Assembly (NCBI RefSeq): GCF_000718515.1 | Contig: NZ_JNZS01000023.1 | Coordinates: forward strand, 30,799-94,798 | DNA: 64,000 nt | Origin: Micromonospora parva | Lineage (GTDB): Bacteria > Actinomycetota > Actinomycetes > Mycobacteriales > Micromonosporaceae | Direction of reading: 5' to 3' | Shown here: one piece after another, positions 1 to 7,805 of the stretch | How positions within the stretch are numbered: position 1 is the stretch's first letter | Layout of the letters: every line of letters begins with the position of its first letter | Position numbers and translations under genes: made by a program | The notes under the pieces: model-generated | Told to the model about the DNA's origin: nothing | What the model saw: the letters and a program-made list of their open reading frames with translations, nothing else | Database searches by the model: none

Positions 1-101
1 TCCACCGACCGCTTGTCGATGCCGCTGCGCCCGCTCGCGTCGCCGGCCCACTCCGCCTCGGTCACCACGCCGAGGTTCACCGCTGCCACCCTGCCCGTCA
101 T
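1..101 (-). CDS. MOSC domain protein, N-terminal fragment
   Basis: Only the first 33 codons lie in the window; the gene runs off the left edge. The readable start (MTGRVAAVNLGVV, then EAEWAGDASGRSGIDKRSV) matches the opening of small stand-alone MOSC proteins of the YiiM type, with the conserved N-terminal strand and the W-G / SGIDKRPV-like segment. MOSC domains bind molybdenum cofactor or act in sulfur-carrier chemistry, but the catalytic cysteine would be outside the window. The ATG at 101 is the natural start; the next gene upstream ends about 70 bp away. The family is inferred from a short stretch, so confidence is moderate. Confidence 0.6.
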   Translation of the reverse strand, partial: MTGRVAAVNLGVVTEAEWAGDASGRSGIDKRSV

Positions 102-172
102 GACGGTCAGCCTAGCGGGGGCCGGCGGGGTCGACCCGCCCTCAAGATCGTCTACCGGTACCGGGGCGACCC

Positions 173-1003
173 TCAGCCCTTGACGGCGCCGGCCACCAGA
201 CCGGAGACCATCCGACGCTGCACCAGCAGGAAGAAGATGATGACCGGCAGGGTGAACAGGGTGGACGCGGCCATCACCGGACCCCAGTTGGTGTCGTCGC
301 GACCGAAGAAGAAGGTCATCGCCACCGGCAGCGTGTAGCTGCCCTGGTCGTTGATGAACGTCAACGCGAAGATCAGCTCGTTCCACGCGGTGATGAAGGA
401 GAAGATGCTGGTGGCCACCAGGCCGGGCGCGACCAGCGGGAAGAGCACCCGGCGGAAGGTCTGGGCCCGGCTGGCCCCGTCGATCGCCGCCGCCTCCTCC
501 AGCTCCTTCGGCACCGCCGCGACGAAGCCGCGCAGCATCCAGACCGCGAACGGCAGCGAGAAACCCAGGTACGTGAGGATCAGGCTGGGCAGGGTGTTGT
601 AGAGCCCCAGCCGCTGGATCATCAGGAACAGCGGGATGACCAACGCCTCCAGCGGGATCATCTGCACCACCAGCAGCATGATCAGAAAGCTGGTCCGCAG
701 CTTGAAGCGGAACCGGGCCACAGCTGTCGCGGCGAGCAACGCCACCAGACCGCTGAGCACCACTGTCGAGACGGCGACGAGTGCGCTGTTGAGGAAGAAG
801 TCGAGGAAGCTGACACCGGGGATCAGGTTGCCGGTCAGGATCTCCCGGTAGTGCTCAAGCGTCGGGTGGGTCGGCACCGGCTGCGGGGTGGCCGAGAAGA
901 TCTCCCTGCTCGGCTTCAGCGAGGTGGAGATCATCCAGTAGACCGGGAACGCCGCGAAGAGCGCGACCAGCAGCCCGGCGCCGTTGAGGGCGACCTTCTT
1001 CAC
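173..1003 (-). CDS. Sugar ABC transporter permease (MalG type)
   Basis: Inner-membrane permease of a carbohydrate ABC importer, about 276 residues, six hydrophobic segments. The cytoplasmic EAA loop that docks the ATPase is visible as EEAAAIDGAS about two thirds along. The N-terminal signature FPVYWMISTSLKP and the PxW-N-F loop (TAWNELIFALTF) are typical of MalG-like proteins. The GTG start at 1003 overlaps the stop of the upstream permease by 4 bp (GTGA), which indicates translational coupling; longer in-frame extensions run inside that gene and are unlikely. It is the last gene of a three-gene unit (binding protein, MalF type, MalG type). No ATPase is present, so a shared MsiK-like ATPase encoded elsewhere is inferred. 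Substrate unknown. Confidence 0.9.
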   Translation of the reverse strand: MKKVALNGAGLLVALFAAFPVYWMISTSLKPSREIFSATPQPVPTHPTLEHYREILTGNLIPGVSFLDFFLNSALVAVSTVVLSGLVALLAATAVARFRFKLRTSFLIMLLVVQMIPLEALVIPLFLMIQRLGLYNTLPSLILTYLGFSLPFAVWMLRGFVAAVPKELEEAAAIDGASRAQTFRRVLFPLVAPGLVATSIFSFITAWNELIFALTFINDQGSYTLPVAMTFFFGRDDTNWGPVMAASTLFTLPVIIFFLLVQRRMVSGLVAGAVKG

Positions 1004-1986
1004 GACTCGTCCTCCTGCCTGAGCACCATGCGTACGTAGAAGCCGGTGACCACCAACAGGATCAGCGTGAGGATGACCGCGATGGCCGCGCCGAGCCCGT
1101 ACTTCGGCGGCGGAGAGAACGCTTCGGCGTACGAGTAGATGGCAAGCATGAACGTCGGCCGGTCCTGGGTGCCGCCGGCCAGCACGAACTGCTGGGTGAA
1201 GACCTTGAAGTCCCAGATCGTGGAGAGCACGATCAGGATTCCGAAGACCGGGCGCAGCAACGGAAAGGTGATCTTCCAGAAGACCCGCCACGGGCTGGCG
1301 CCGTCCACCCGGGCCGCCTCGTGCAGCTCACTCGGCACGCTCTTCAGCCCGGCGAGCACGCTCACCGCGATGAACGGGAACGAGTGCCAGACCACCACCA
1401 GCGTGAGGATGGCGAAGAAGAGCAGTGGCGAGTTGAACCAGCCGTAGCCGGTCCAGTCGCTGCGCCCGAACAGGCCGTTCGAGAGCCCGTCCGGCAGCGC
1501 GTTGAACAACCAGGTGACCAGGCCGCTCGTATCGTCGAAGATCCACTTCCAGACGATGGTGCCGGTCAGCGCAGGCGTGGCCCAGGCGAGCATCACGCAG
1601 CTCGCCACGAACGTCGCCATCTTGCGACCGAGCCGGTTGAGCAGCAACCCCACCAGGGTGCCGAGCACCATCGTGAGCAGCACGTTGGCCGCGGCGAACA
1701 GCACCGTGTTGCGCAGCACGGTCAGGAAGAACGGATCGGAGAGAATGTCGGTGTAGTTACCGAGCCCCACCCACGGCCACTCCCGATCGCCGCGTAGTTG
1801 CCGGACGCTGTTCAGCCGGTAGAAGGACATCACCACCACCTGGCCGAGCGGCCAGAGCAGCAGCACCCCGATGATCAGCAGGGCGGGCAGGAGCAGCAGG
1901 TAGGGCAGGCGGTCCACCCGGCGACGGCGCCGCGCGGGGGTGTCCCGCGCGGCGGCCGCCTCCGGCACCTCGGTCAGCGTGCTCAC
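1000..1986 (-). CDS. Sugar ABC transporter permease (MalF type)
   Basis: Second membrane subunit of the importer, about 328 residues. A basic N-terminus (RRRRRVDRLPY) precedes the first membrane helix, followed by five more helices. The EAA loop reads HEAARVDGAS, the expected coupling-helix motif. The GTG start at 1986 overlaps the binding-protein stop by 4 bp, and the gene's own stop overlaps the MalG-type start by 4 bp, so all three cistrons are probably translated in series. It would pair with the MalG-type subunit to form the translocation pore for a sugar or oligosaccharide. The specificity cannot be read from the sequence. Confidence 0.9.
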   Translation of the reverse strand: MSTLTEVPEAAAARDTPARRRRRVDRLPYLLLLPALLIIGVLLLWPLGQVVVMSFYRLNSVRQLRGDREWPWVGLGNYTDILSDPFFLTVLRNTVLFAAANVLLTMVLGTLVGLLLNRLGRKMATFVASCVMLAWATPALTGTIVWKWIFDDTSGLVTWLFNALPDGLSNGLFGRSDWTGYGWFNSPLLFFAILTLVVVWHSFPFIAVSVLAGLKSVPSELHEAARVDGASPWRVFWKITFPLLRPVFGILIVLSTIWDFKVFTQQFVLAGGTQDRPTFMLAIYSYAEAFSPPPKYGLGAAIAVILTLILLVVTGFYVRMVLRQEDES

Positions 1987-3269
1987 TTGGCGTTGAGGAT
2001 GCTTTCCATCTCGGTGGCCGCGTCGGCGGTGGCCTTCTCGACCGTCTTCTGACCCTTCATCACCGAGCTGTTCATCGCCTGGGTCACCGTCTTCGTCCGG
2101 CTGACCTCCACCCACTTCGGGGTGAGCGGCGTGAGCTTGGTGTTCTGCATCGTGGTGGCGAACGCCGCCATCACCTTGTCGTTCGCGTACGCGTCACCGG
2201 ACACCAGATCCTGGTAGACCGGGAAGAAGCCGAGGCTGCTCGCGAAGCTCTGCGCGTTCTTCTTGTTCAGCAGCACGGTCAGGTAGTCCCAGGCCAGGTC
2301 CTGCCGCTCGCTGTCCTTCCAGATCGCCACGTCCGAGCCGCCCGCGAAACCGGGCGCCGCCTTGCCGTCCGGGCCGGGGATCGGGAACGTACCCCAGACC
2401 TTCTCGATCTCGGGGTTGTCCTTCTTGATGGCACCCTGCTGCCAGCTGCCGGCGAAGGCCATCGCGGCCTTGCCGGTGGCGAACTGGGTACGCGCGTCGA
2501 TCTCGTTCCAGCCCGCGGCGGCCGGCGGGGCCACCTTGTGGACGGTCACCAGGTCGGTCCAGAACTTGACCGCCCGCTGCGCCTCCGGCGTGGTGTAGCC
2601 GGACTTCCAGGTGCCGCCCTGGTTGCTGGCGATCTCACCGCCGGCTCCCCAGAGGAAGGAGTAGAAGGGCAGCTCGGAGTTGCCCGGCAGGGCGATGCCG
2701 TAGGTGCCCTTCTTCTTCGCCTGCACGGCCTTGGCCACGCTGACCAGGTCGTCCCAGGTCTTCGGGGGCTGCACGCCAGCCTCGGCGAACCAGTCGGTGC
2801 GGTAGTAGATGGCCCGCACACCCGCGTACCAGGGCACGCCGTACTGCTTGCCGTCGAGCTGCGCGTTACGCACCAGGTCGGGCAGCAGGTCCTTGCCGTC
2901 CGCCCAGCCACCCATCCGGCTGCTCACGTCGGCGAGCGCCTCCTGGGCGGCCCACCCCTGGGTCTCGGTGTTGCCCAGCTCGGTGATGTCCGGTCCCTCA
3001 CCGCCGGCGAGCGCGGCCTGGAACTTCTTGGGCGCCTCCAGCCAGGGGATGTACTGCACGACCACATCGGTGTCGGGGTGCTTCTGACGGAACTCGGCCT
3101 CGACCCCGTCGAGGAAGGAATTCTGCGCGTCCCCGCCCTCGCCCATCATCCAGACCGTGAGCTTGCTGTCGTCGGCCGCGTCGTCGCCGGAGCCCCCACA
3201 GCCGGTCAGCACCATCGCGGCCGAGGCCACCATGGCGGTGACCGGGGCCAACCGCTTCCACCTGTTCAC
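1983..3269 (-). CDS. Extracellular sugar-binding lipoprotein (ABC importer)
   Basis: Solute-binding protein of about 428 residues. It opens with a lipoprotein signal: positively charged MNRWKR, a hydrophobic stretch and the lipobox LTGC around residues 21-24, followed by a Gly/Ser/Asp linker, so the mature protein should be lipid-anchored outside the membrane. The body has family-1 solute-binding features (LTVWMMGEG, FQAALAGGEGPDI, AMAFAGSWQ). It is first in the transporter operon, with GTG start and a GGGGAG ribosome site. Immediately upstream, an inverted repeat surrounds a -10-like TACTAG, so repression by a sugar-responsive regulator is plausible. The ligand is not predictable. Confidence 0.9.
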   Translation of the reverse strand: MNRWKRLAPVTAMVASAAMVLTGCGGSGDDAADDSKLTVWMMGEGGDAQNSFLDGVEAEFRQKHPDTDVVVQYIPWLEAPKKFQAALAGGEGPDITELGNTETQGWAAQEALADVSSRMGGWADGKDLLPDLVRNAQLDGKQYGVPWYAGVRAIYYRTDWFAEAGVQPPKTWDDLVSVAKAVQAKKKGTYGIALPGNSELPFYSFLWGAGGEIASNQGGTWKSGYTTPEAQRAVKFWTDLVTVHKVAPPAAAGWNEIDARTQFATGKAAMAFAGSWQQGAIKKDNPEIEKVWGTFPIPGPDGKAAPGFAGGSDVAIWKDSERQDLAWDYLTVLLNKKNAQSFASSLGFFPVYQDLVSGDAYANDKVMAAFATTMQNTKLTPLTPKWVEVSRTKTVTQAMNSSVMKGQKTVEKATADAATEMESILNAK

Positions 3270-3303
3270 GCCACTTCTCCCCTCGCGCCGCCTGGAACTA
3301 ACC

Positions 3304-3330
3304 TTCTCCGCCGCACCCTAGTACGGAGAA
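3304..3330 (-). promoter_or_regulatory. Inverted repeat over promoter of sugar importer
   Basis: Arms TTCTCCG (3304-3310) and CGGAGAA (3324-3330) flank 13 bp. Read leftward, the spacer holds TACTAG, a plausible -10 element, about 50 bp before the binding-protein start. An operator for a LacI- or ROK-like regulator is an inference; no regulator gene is adjacent. Confidence 0.4.
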
Positions 3331-3433
3331 TTCCTTTACGACAGTGGGTGGCGCTGGCCGAAGCGTGGCGAACGTACCGCAGCGCCCCACCGGCGGGCAC
3401 TCCGACGTCGGGCCAAAGTTGGGCGCTTCAACA

Positions 3434-3468
3434 CGAAAGAGCGCCCGGCGTGGCCGGGCGCTCTTTCG
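3434..3468 (-). terminator. Intrinsic terminator of first glsB-like gene
   Basis: Perfect 16-bp stem, CGAAAGAGCGCCCGGC (3434-3449) with its complement (3453-3468) around a 3-nt loop. It lies 50 bp past the stop of the leftward gene at 3519 and insulates it from the sugar transporter promoter. Confidence 0.8.
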
Positions 3469-3518
3469 AGTGGTGCTGTCCCACCGGTGGTGGGGTGTTA
3501 CCAGATGATGCCGGGTCG

Positions 3519-3803
3519 TTATCGGGTGATGCTGCGGCGGCGACCCACGCCGGCCACCAGCGCGACAGCGATCGCGGCCACCACGACCTGCACCAGCAGC
3601 TCGCCCCAGTCGACACCGTTGGTCTCGGTCGCGATGCCGATGGCCCGCGCCAGGACGGTGCCCAGCAGTGCCGCACCGACACCGATCAGCAGGTGCAGCC
3701 AGATCGGCATGTTCTGCCGGCCCGGAACGACCAGGCGGCCGAGCGCGCCGACGATGAGACCAACAACGATCGCAGTGATGATGCCCCACACGGTGAGCTC
3801 CAC
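3519..3803 (-). CDS. GlsB/YeaQ/YmgE-family stress membrane protein, copy 1
   Basis: Small integral membrane protein of 94 residues with three hydrophobic segments. It has the transglycosylase-associated (GlsB/YeaQ) pattern: WGIITAIVVGLIVGALGRLVVPG, then PIWLHLLIGVGAALLG. Members are typically induced by general or envelope stress; molecular role unknown. I chose the second GTG (3803) because the GGAGGG ribosome site sits 5 nt before it, as in the neighbouring copy; an upstream GTG at 3809 overlaps the ribosome site. It is nearly identical to the gene at 4474-4758, and the leader and promoter region are duplicated too. A GTTT-N16-GGGCAA sequence upstream resembles a sigma-B-type promoter. Confidence 0.9.
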   Translation of the reverse strand: MELTVWGIITAIVVGLIVGALGRLVVPGRQNMPIWLHLLIGVGAALLGTVLARAIGIATETNGVDWGELLVQVVVAAIAVALVAGVGRRRSITR

Positions 3804-3864
3804 GGCCACCCTCCTTCAAGAATGTCTGACACACGGTGCGTGTGCTTCCTGTCGTGACCGTTAA

Positions 3865-3890
3865 TTGCCCGACCCACCCAAATTCCAAAC
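3865..3890 (-). promoter_or_regulatory. Possible sigma-B-type promoter of glsB-like copy 1
   Basis: Leftward GTTT (3887-3890), 16-nt spacer, GGGCAA (3865-3870). It is one base off the GGGTAA-like -10 of sigma-B/F promoters and keeps the same position and spacing in the second copy. A 5-bp hairpin (CACAC/GTGTG) lies in the leader downstream. Confidence 0.4.
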
Positions 3891-4403
3891 CGACTTCACT
3901 CACCAAACGATCACGATCTGGCCGACAGGAGCACGTTCCACCGCAGGCCCCGACCCCCGCCCACCGCCCACCGGCCTCCGGACACCGGACACCGGCCCCG
4001 GCCTCCGGGCACAGACAACCGGCACGGGCCACCCGGCCCATTCCCGGCCAGCCCGGCCACCGGGGACCCACCCACGACCACTGGCCGCGTTCAACAAGGG
4101 GTCGCCGCATTCGGCGGTGTCGTCGTTCGACCGGAGCTGGCAGAGATACGGGGCTGCGGCGTGCCAGTGCGGCGACCCGGAACCCCCGGCTCCCCCGGGA
4201 ACCGAAACGATGACCGCGGTCCGGCTCGCCGCACGCCTGGCAAGTCGCCAGCAGACTCGGGAGGCTGCGCCGCGTAGACCGCGAGCTGCACGCCGCGGAC
4301 CTTCGGCCGCACAGACAGACATCGGGCCGCCTGCCGAAACGTCGGGCGGGAGGCCGTCGCGACGGTACGAAGACGGCGACGCCCACCCGTGGCGGGCGGA
4401 ACG
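3891..4403. other. Non-coding spacer between the two glsB-like genes
   Basis: About 500 bp without a convincing gene. Open frames here have poor third-position GC and no family resemblance. It contains GC-rich low-complexity runs of CCGG/CACC near 3940-4080 and the inverted-repeat element described separately at 4099-4178. Confidence 0.5.
4099..4178. repeat. 80-nt inverted-repeat element, possible structured RNA or MITE-like sequence
   Basis: An 11-bp perfect inverted repeat, GGGTCGCCGCA (4099-4109) and TGCGGCGACCC (4168-4178), bounds 80 nt. Directly inside the right arm lies TGCCAG (4162-4167), which pairs with CTGGCA (4137-4142). A weaker GTCG/CGAC hairpin lies in the left half. The nested arms could fold into a three-way junction on either strand. 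Whether it is a small RNA, a mobile miniature element or chance is not decidable here. Confidence 0.35.
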
Positions 4404-4441
4404 TCGATGGGCGCCCGACCTGTCGGCCGGGCGCCCATCGA
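4404..4441 (-). terminator. Intrinsic terminator of second glsB-like gene
   Basis: 14-bp perfect stem, TCGATGGGCGCCCG (4404-4417) and its complement (4428-4441), with a 10-nt loop, 33 bp past the stop at 4474. The stem sequence is unlike that of copy 1, so the duplication did not include, or did not keep, the terminator. Confidence 0.75.
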
Positions 4442-4473
4442 TGGTGTCGCTGGTAAGGGTTGGTGCCGTGGTG

Positions 4474-4758
4474 TTACCGGGTCACGCGGCGGCGGCCACC
4501 CACACCGGCCACCAGCGCGACAGCGATCGCCGCGACCACGACCTGCACCAGCAGCTCGCCCCAGTCGACACCGCTCGTCTCGGTCGCGATGCCGATGGCC
4601 CGCGCCAGAACGGTGCCCAGCAGTGCCGCACCGATACCGATCAGCATGTGCAGCCAGATCGGCATGTTCTGCCGGCCCGGGACGACCAGACGGCCGAGCG
4701 CGCCGACGATGAGACCAACAACGATCGCAGTGATGATGCCCCACACGGTGAACTCCAC
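4474..4758 (-). CDS. GlsB/YeaQ/YmgE-family stress membrane protein, copy 2
   Basis: A 94-residue paralogue of the gene at 3519-3803, differing at only a few residues (for example MLIGIG for LLIGVG, TSG for TNG, and the C-terminal GGRRRVTR). The same three hydrophobic segments and the conserved WGIITAIVVGL and GRLVVPGRQ motifs are present. GTG start with GGAGGG five bases upstream. The 5' leader keeps GTCTGACACAC and GTGTGCTTCCTGTCGTGA in both copies while the spacer and far upstream differ, which points to a tandem duplication of promoter, leader and gene. Probably an envelope or general-stress membrane protein; exact role unknown. Confidence 0.9.
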   Translation of the reverse strand: MEFTVWGIITAIVVGLIVGALGRLVVPGRQNMPIWLHMLIGIGAALLGTVLARAIGIATETSGVDWGELLVQVVVAAIAVALVAGVGGRRRVTR

Positions 4759-4820
4759 GGTCGCCCTCCTTCTAAGAATGTCTGACACACGAGCTGTGTG
4801 CTTCCTGTCGTGACGGCTAA

Positions 4821-4846
4821 GTGCCCGGCCCCCCGAAAACCCAAAC
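4821..4846 (-). promoter_or_regulatory. Possible sigma-B-type promoter of glsB-like copy 2
   Basis: Leftward GTTT (4843-4846), 16-nt spacer, GGGCAC (4821-4826). Same layout as copy 1. The leader between promoter and gene holds CACAC-GAGCT-GTGTG, a stem conserved in copy 1 with a different loop. Confidence 0.4.
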
Positions 4847-5169
4847 CGACTCACCCCGAAGAAGAGCGTCACTCGTCGATGCTCCAGCGACGCGTCGATT
4901 GGCCCGTGAGTGCGTCCACACAGGTAGGAGGCGGTTTCGTCGACCCACCGACCCGACGACAGCGACGGAAAAAATTGCCGCACCGACGGTCGCACCGCCG
5001 CACCACAGCGCCGAGCCCCAGCACCCCGCGCCCCAACACCCGCACCACAGCGCCCCGCGCCACAGCGCCGACGCTCCCAGCACGAAGCACCCCGCCCCCC
5101 GCGCCAGTGGAGACGGTGCCGACGCCGACGCCCACACCACGCGGGGCGACCGGGACGCCCTGAAACGCG
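4847..5169. other. Non-coding, C/A-rich spacer
   Basis: Between the glsB-like promoter and the lepA terminator. From about 4995 to 5110 it is low-complexity CACCACAGCGCC-like sequence. No open frame here resembles a known protein and no RNA gene was recognised. Confidence 0.5.
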
Positions 5170-5200
5170 ACGCGCCCGGGCGTGTGACACCCGGGCGCGT
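5170..5200 (-). terminator. Terminator downstream of lepA
   Basis: Stem ACGCGCCCGGG (5170-5180) pairs with CCCGGGCGCGT (5190-5200), loop of 9 nt, starting 14 bp past the lepA stop. Confidence 0.7.
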
Positions 5201-5213
5201 ACAGCGTCGTGAA

Positions 5214-7091
5214 CTACTTCTTGCCGGCGGCCTTGCCGTCGCCGGAGTCGGAGGAGAGGGCGGCGATGAAGGCCTCCTGCGGCACCTCGACCCGGCCGAC
5301 CATCTTCATCCGCTTCTTGCCTTCCTTCTGCTTCTCCAGCAGCTTGCGCTTGCGGCTGATGTCACCGCCGTAGCACTTGGCGAGCACATCCTTGCGGATC
5401 GCCCGGATGGTCTCGCGGGCGATGACCCGGCTGCCGATGGCCGCCTGGATCGGCACCTCGAACTGCTGGCGCGGGATCAACGTGCGCAGCTTCGCGGCGA
5501 TGGTGACGCCGTAGTTGTACGCCTTGTCCTTGTGCACGATGGCGCTGAACGCGTCCACCGGCTCGCCGTGCAGCAGGATGTCCACCTTCACCAGGTCGGA
5601 CGCCTGCTCGCCGGAGGGCTCGTAGTCCAGCGACGCGTAGCCCTTGGTGCGGCTCTTCAGCTGGTCGAAGAAGTCGTAGATGATCTCCGCGAGGGGCAGC
5701 GTGTAGCGCAGCTCCACCCGGTCCGCGGAGAGGTAGTCCATGCCGAGCAGGGTGCCGCGCCGGCCCTGGCACAGCTCCATCACCGCGCCCACGTAGTCGT
5801 TCGGGGTCAGCACGGTGGCCCGGACCACCGGCTCGTACACCTCGGCGATCTTGCCGGTGGGGTACTCGCTCGGGTTGGTCACCACGATCTCCTCGCCGTC
5901 GTCCGTGATCGCCCGGTAGACGACGTTCGGGGCGGTGGAGATCAGGTCGAGGTTGTATTCGCGCTCCAGCCGCTCCCGGATGATCTCCAGGTGGAGCAGG
6001 CCGAGGAAGCCGCAGCGGAAGCCGAAGCCGAGCGCGCCGGAGGTCTCCGGCTCGTAGTCCAGCGCGGCGTCGTTGAGCTTGAGCTTGTCCAATGCCTCGC
6101 GCAGGTTCGGGTAGTCGGACCCGTCGATCGGGTAGAGGCCGGAGTAGACCATCGGCTTTGGGTCCTTGTAGCCACCCAACGCCTCGGCCGCCGGCCGGCT
6201 GTTGATGGTGACAGTGTCACCGACCCGGGACTGCCGGACGTCCTTCACGCCGGTGATCAGGTAGCCGACCTCGCCGACGCCGAGCGCCTCGGCCTTGACC
6301 ATCTCGGGTGAGATGACGCCGATCTCCAGCAGCTCGTGCACGGCGCCGGTGGACATCATCTTGATCCGCTCGCGGGCGCTGATCCGACCGTCGATGACGC
6401 GGACGTAGGTGACGACGCCGCGGTAGACGTCGTACACCGAATCGAAGATCATCGCCCGGGCGGGCGCCTCGGCGTCGCCGACCGGTGGGATGAACTGCCG
6501 GACGATCTCGTCGAGCAGGTGCGGGACGCCCTCGCCGGTCTTGCCGGAGACCCGGATGCAGTCGGCGGGGTCGCCGCCGATGAGGTGGGCCAGCTCCTCG
6601 GCGTACTTCTCCGGCTGCGCGGCCGGCAGGTCGATCTTGTTGAGCACCGGGATGATGCGCAGGTCGTTCTCAAGGGCCAGGTAGAGGTTGGCCAGGGTCT
6701 GCGCCTCGATGCCCTGGGCGGCGTCGACCAGCAGCACAGCGCCCTCGCAGGCGGCCAGCGACCGGGACACCTCGTAGGTGAAGTCCACGTGCCCCGGGGT
6801 GTCGATCATGTTGAGCACGGCGTGCTCGCCGGCCCGCTCACCCTCGCGGATCGTCCACGGCATGCGGACGGCCTGACTCTTGATGGTGATGCCGCGCTCG
6901 CGCTCGATGTCCATCCGGTCCAGGTACTGCGCGCGCATCTGCCGGGGGTCGACCACGCCGGTGAGCTGCAACATCCGGTCGGCCAGGGTCGACTTCCCGT
7001 GGTCGATGTGGGCGATGATGCCGAAGTTCCGGATGCGACCGGGGTCGGTGGCACCAGGGGCGTTCGCGCCGGGATCGAGCTTCGGTGGCAC
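5214..7091 (-). CDS. lepA: Elongation factor 4 (LepA, back-translocating GTPase)
   Basis: Translational GTPase of 625 residues, the normal length. G1 is AHIDHGKST around residues 27-35, G3 is [11 protein letters not shown], and G4 is NKIDLP. The LepA-specific C-terminal domain is complete, ending with the basic [16 protein letters not shown] segment. The protein binds the ribosome and promotes back-translocation or early-elongation quality control. GTG start; it carries a short N-terminal extension ([21 protein letters not shown]) common in actinobacterial LepA. It sits alone with its own terminator; the leftward neighbour upstream is a DUF4240 gene 116 bp away. Confidence 0.97.
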   Translation of the reverse strand: MPPKLDPGANAPGATDPGRIRNFGIIAHIDHGKSTLADRMLQLTGVVDPRQMRAQYLDRMDIERERGITIKSQAVRMPWTIREGERAGEHAVLNMIDTPGHVDFTYEVSRSLAACEGAVLLVDAAQGIEAQTLANLYLALENDLRIIPVLNKIDLPAAQPEKYAEELAHLIGGDPADCIRVSGKTGEGVPHLLDEIVRQFIPPVGDAEAPARAMIFDSVYDVYRGVVTYVRVIDGRISARERIKMMSTGAVHELLEIGVISPEMVKAEALGVGEVGYLITGVKDVRQSRVGDTVTINSRPAAEALGGYKDPKPMVYSGLYPIDGSDYPNLREALDKLKLNDAALDYEPETSGALGFGFRCGFLGLLHLEIIRERLEREYNLDLISTAPNVVYRAITDDGEEIVVTNPSEYPTGKIAEVYEPVVRATVLTPNDYVGAVMELCQGRRGTLLGMDYLSADRVELRYTLPLAEIIYDFFDQLKSRTKGYASLDYEPSGEQASDLVKVDILLHGEPVDAFSAIVHKDKAYNYGVTIAAKLRTLIPRQQFEVPIQAAIGSRVIARETIRAIRKDVLAKCYGGDISRKRKLLEKQKEGKKRMKMVGRVEVPQEAFIAALSSDSGDGKAAGKK

Positions 7092-7207
7092 AGCGGTCCG
7101 TTCTGGTCGGCTGACGTGAACAGGCCGGCGCGCCGCCGACCCCCTCTATGTTCCCACGCCGCCGGGGTGCCCCCACTGCGCGGGCGATGGATCGGCCCGA
7201 GAACCCC

Positions 7208-7744
7208 TCACTCCATCGGCGGCTCGACGAAGAGCGCGGCCAGCCGGGGCAGCCGCCGGCGCGCCTCGTCCTCGTCGTCGAAGTCCCAGAAGTCGTTGAG
7301 GTCGGGCGTCCGCACCGGGTCACGGTCCGCCGGCAGGTCGGTAGCGGTGGCCTTGCGGTACGCGTCCCAGGGCACCGAGAGCATCTGCTCGGCGGAGAAC
7401 TCCTCGCCGGTGAGCGAGGCCGCCCGCACCTGGGGCAGTTCGGCCAGCGAGTCCGGTTCGGCGACAGCGCGGGCGAAGACGGCACGCCCCTGCGTCATCA
7501 GCCAGCCCCGGAAGTGTTCGAAGCCGTCGGCCGAGGCACCACCGTTGATCAGGTACGCCGCGCCCCACAGATCCGCCTTGTGCGAGGCGGCGAGCACCCG
7601 CGTCTGATGCCGCGCGTACCCGATGATGTCCTCCGGGTCGCGCTCGGCGAGCAGCGCGACGGCCCGCGCGGCGACCGGGCCGGGCTCACCACCGCCGCCC
7701 GCCCGCGCCTCGTCGATCAGCTGCCAGAAGTCCTCGGTCCTCAT
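7208..7744 (-). CDS. DUF4240 domain protein
   Basis: Soluble protein of 178 residues beginning MRTEDFWQLIDEAR, the signature opening of DUF4240, with the matching EDIIGYARHQTRVLAASHKADLW core and an acidic tail (DFWDFDDEDEARRRLP). Function unknown in the family. ATG start at 7744 is the only sensible one, since the family motif begins there. It diverges from the phosphotransferase at 7806 with a 61-bp shared promoter gap. Domain assignment is from motif recognition. Confidence 0.8.
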   Translation of the reverse strand: MRTEDFWQLIDEARAGGGGEPGPVAARAVALLAERDPEDIIGYARHQTRVLAASHKADLWGAAYLINGGASADGFEHFRGWLMTQGRAVFARAVAEPDSLAELPQVRAASLTGEEFSAEQMLSVPWDAYRKATATDLPADRDPVRTPDLNDFWDFDDEDEARRRLPRLAALFVEPPME

Positions 7745-7805
7745 GGCTTGGCAGTCTGGCAGTGCCGCCGCGCGTCGTGCACGTACCCCAGGGCAGCATG
7801 GTGGG

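Noticed and set aside
3900..4322. 140-codon minus-strand frame in the glsB spacer
   Set aside because: Weak third-position GC, no ribosome site and it crosses the inverted-repeat element.
3865..4785. 306-codon plus-strand frame across the glsB spacer
   Set aside because: It overlaps glsB-like copy 2 antisense and has no family similarity.
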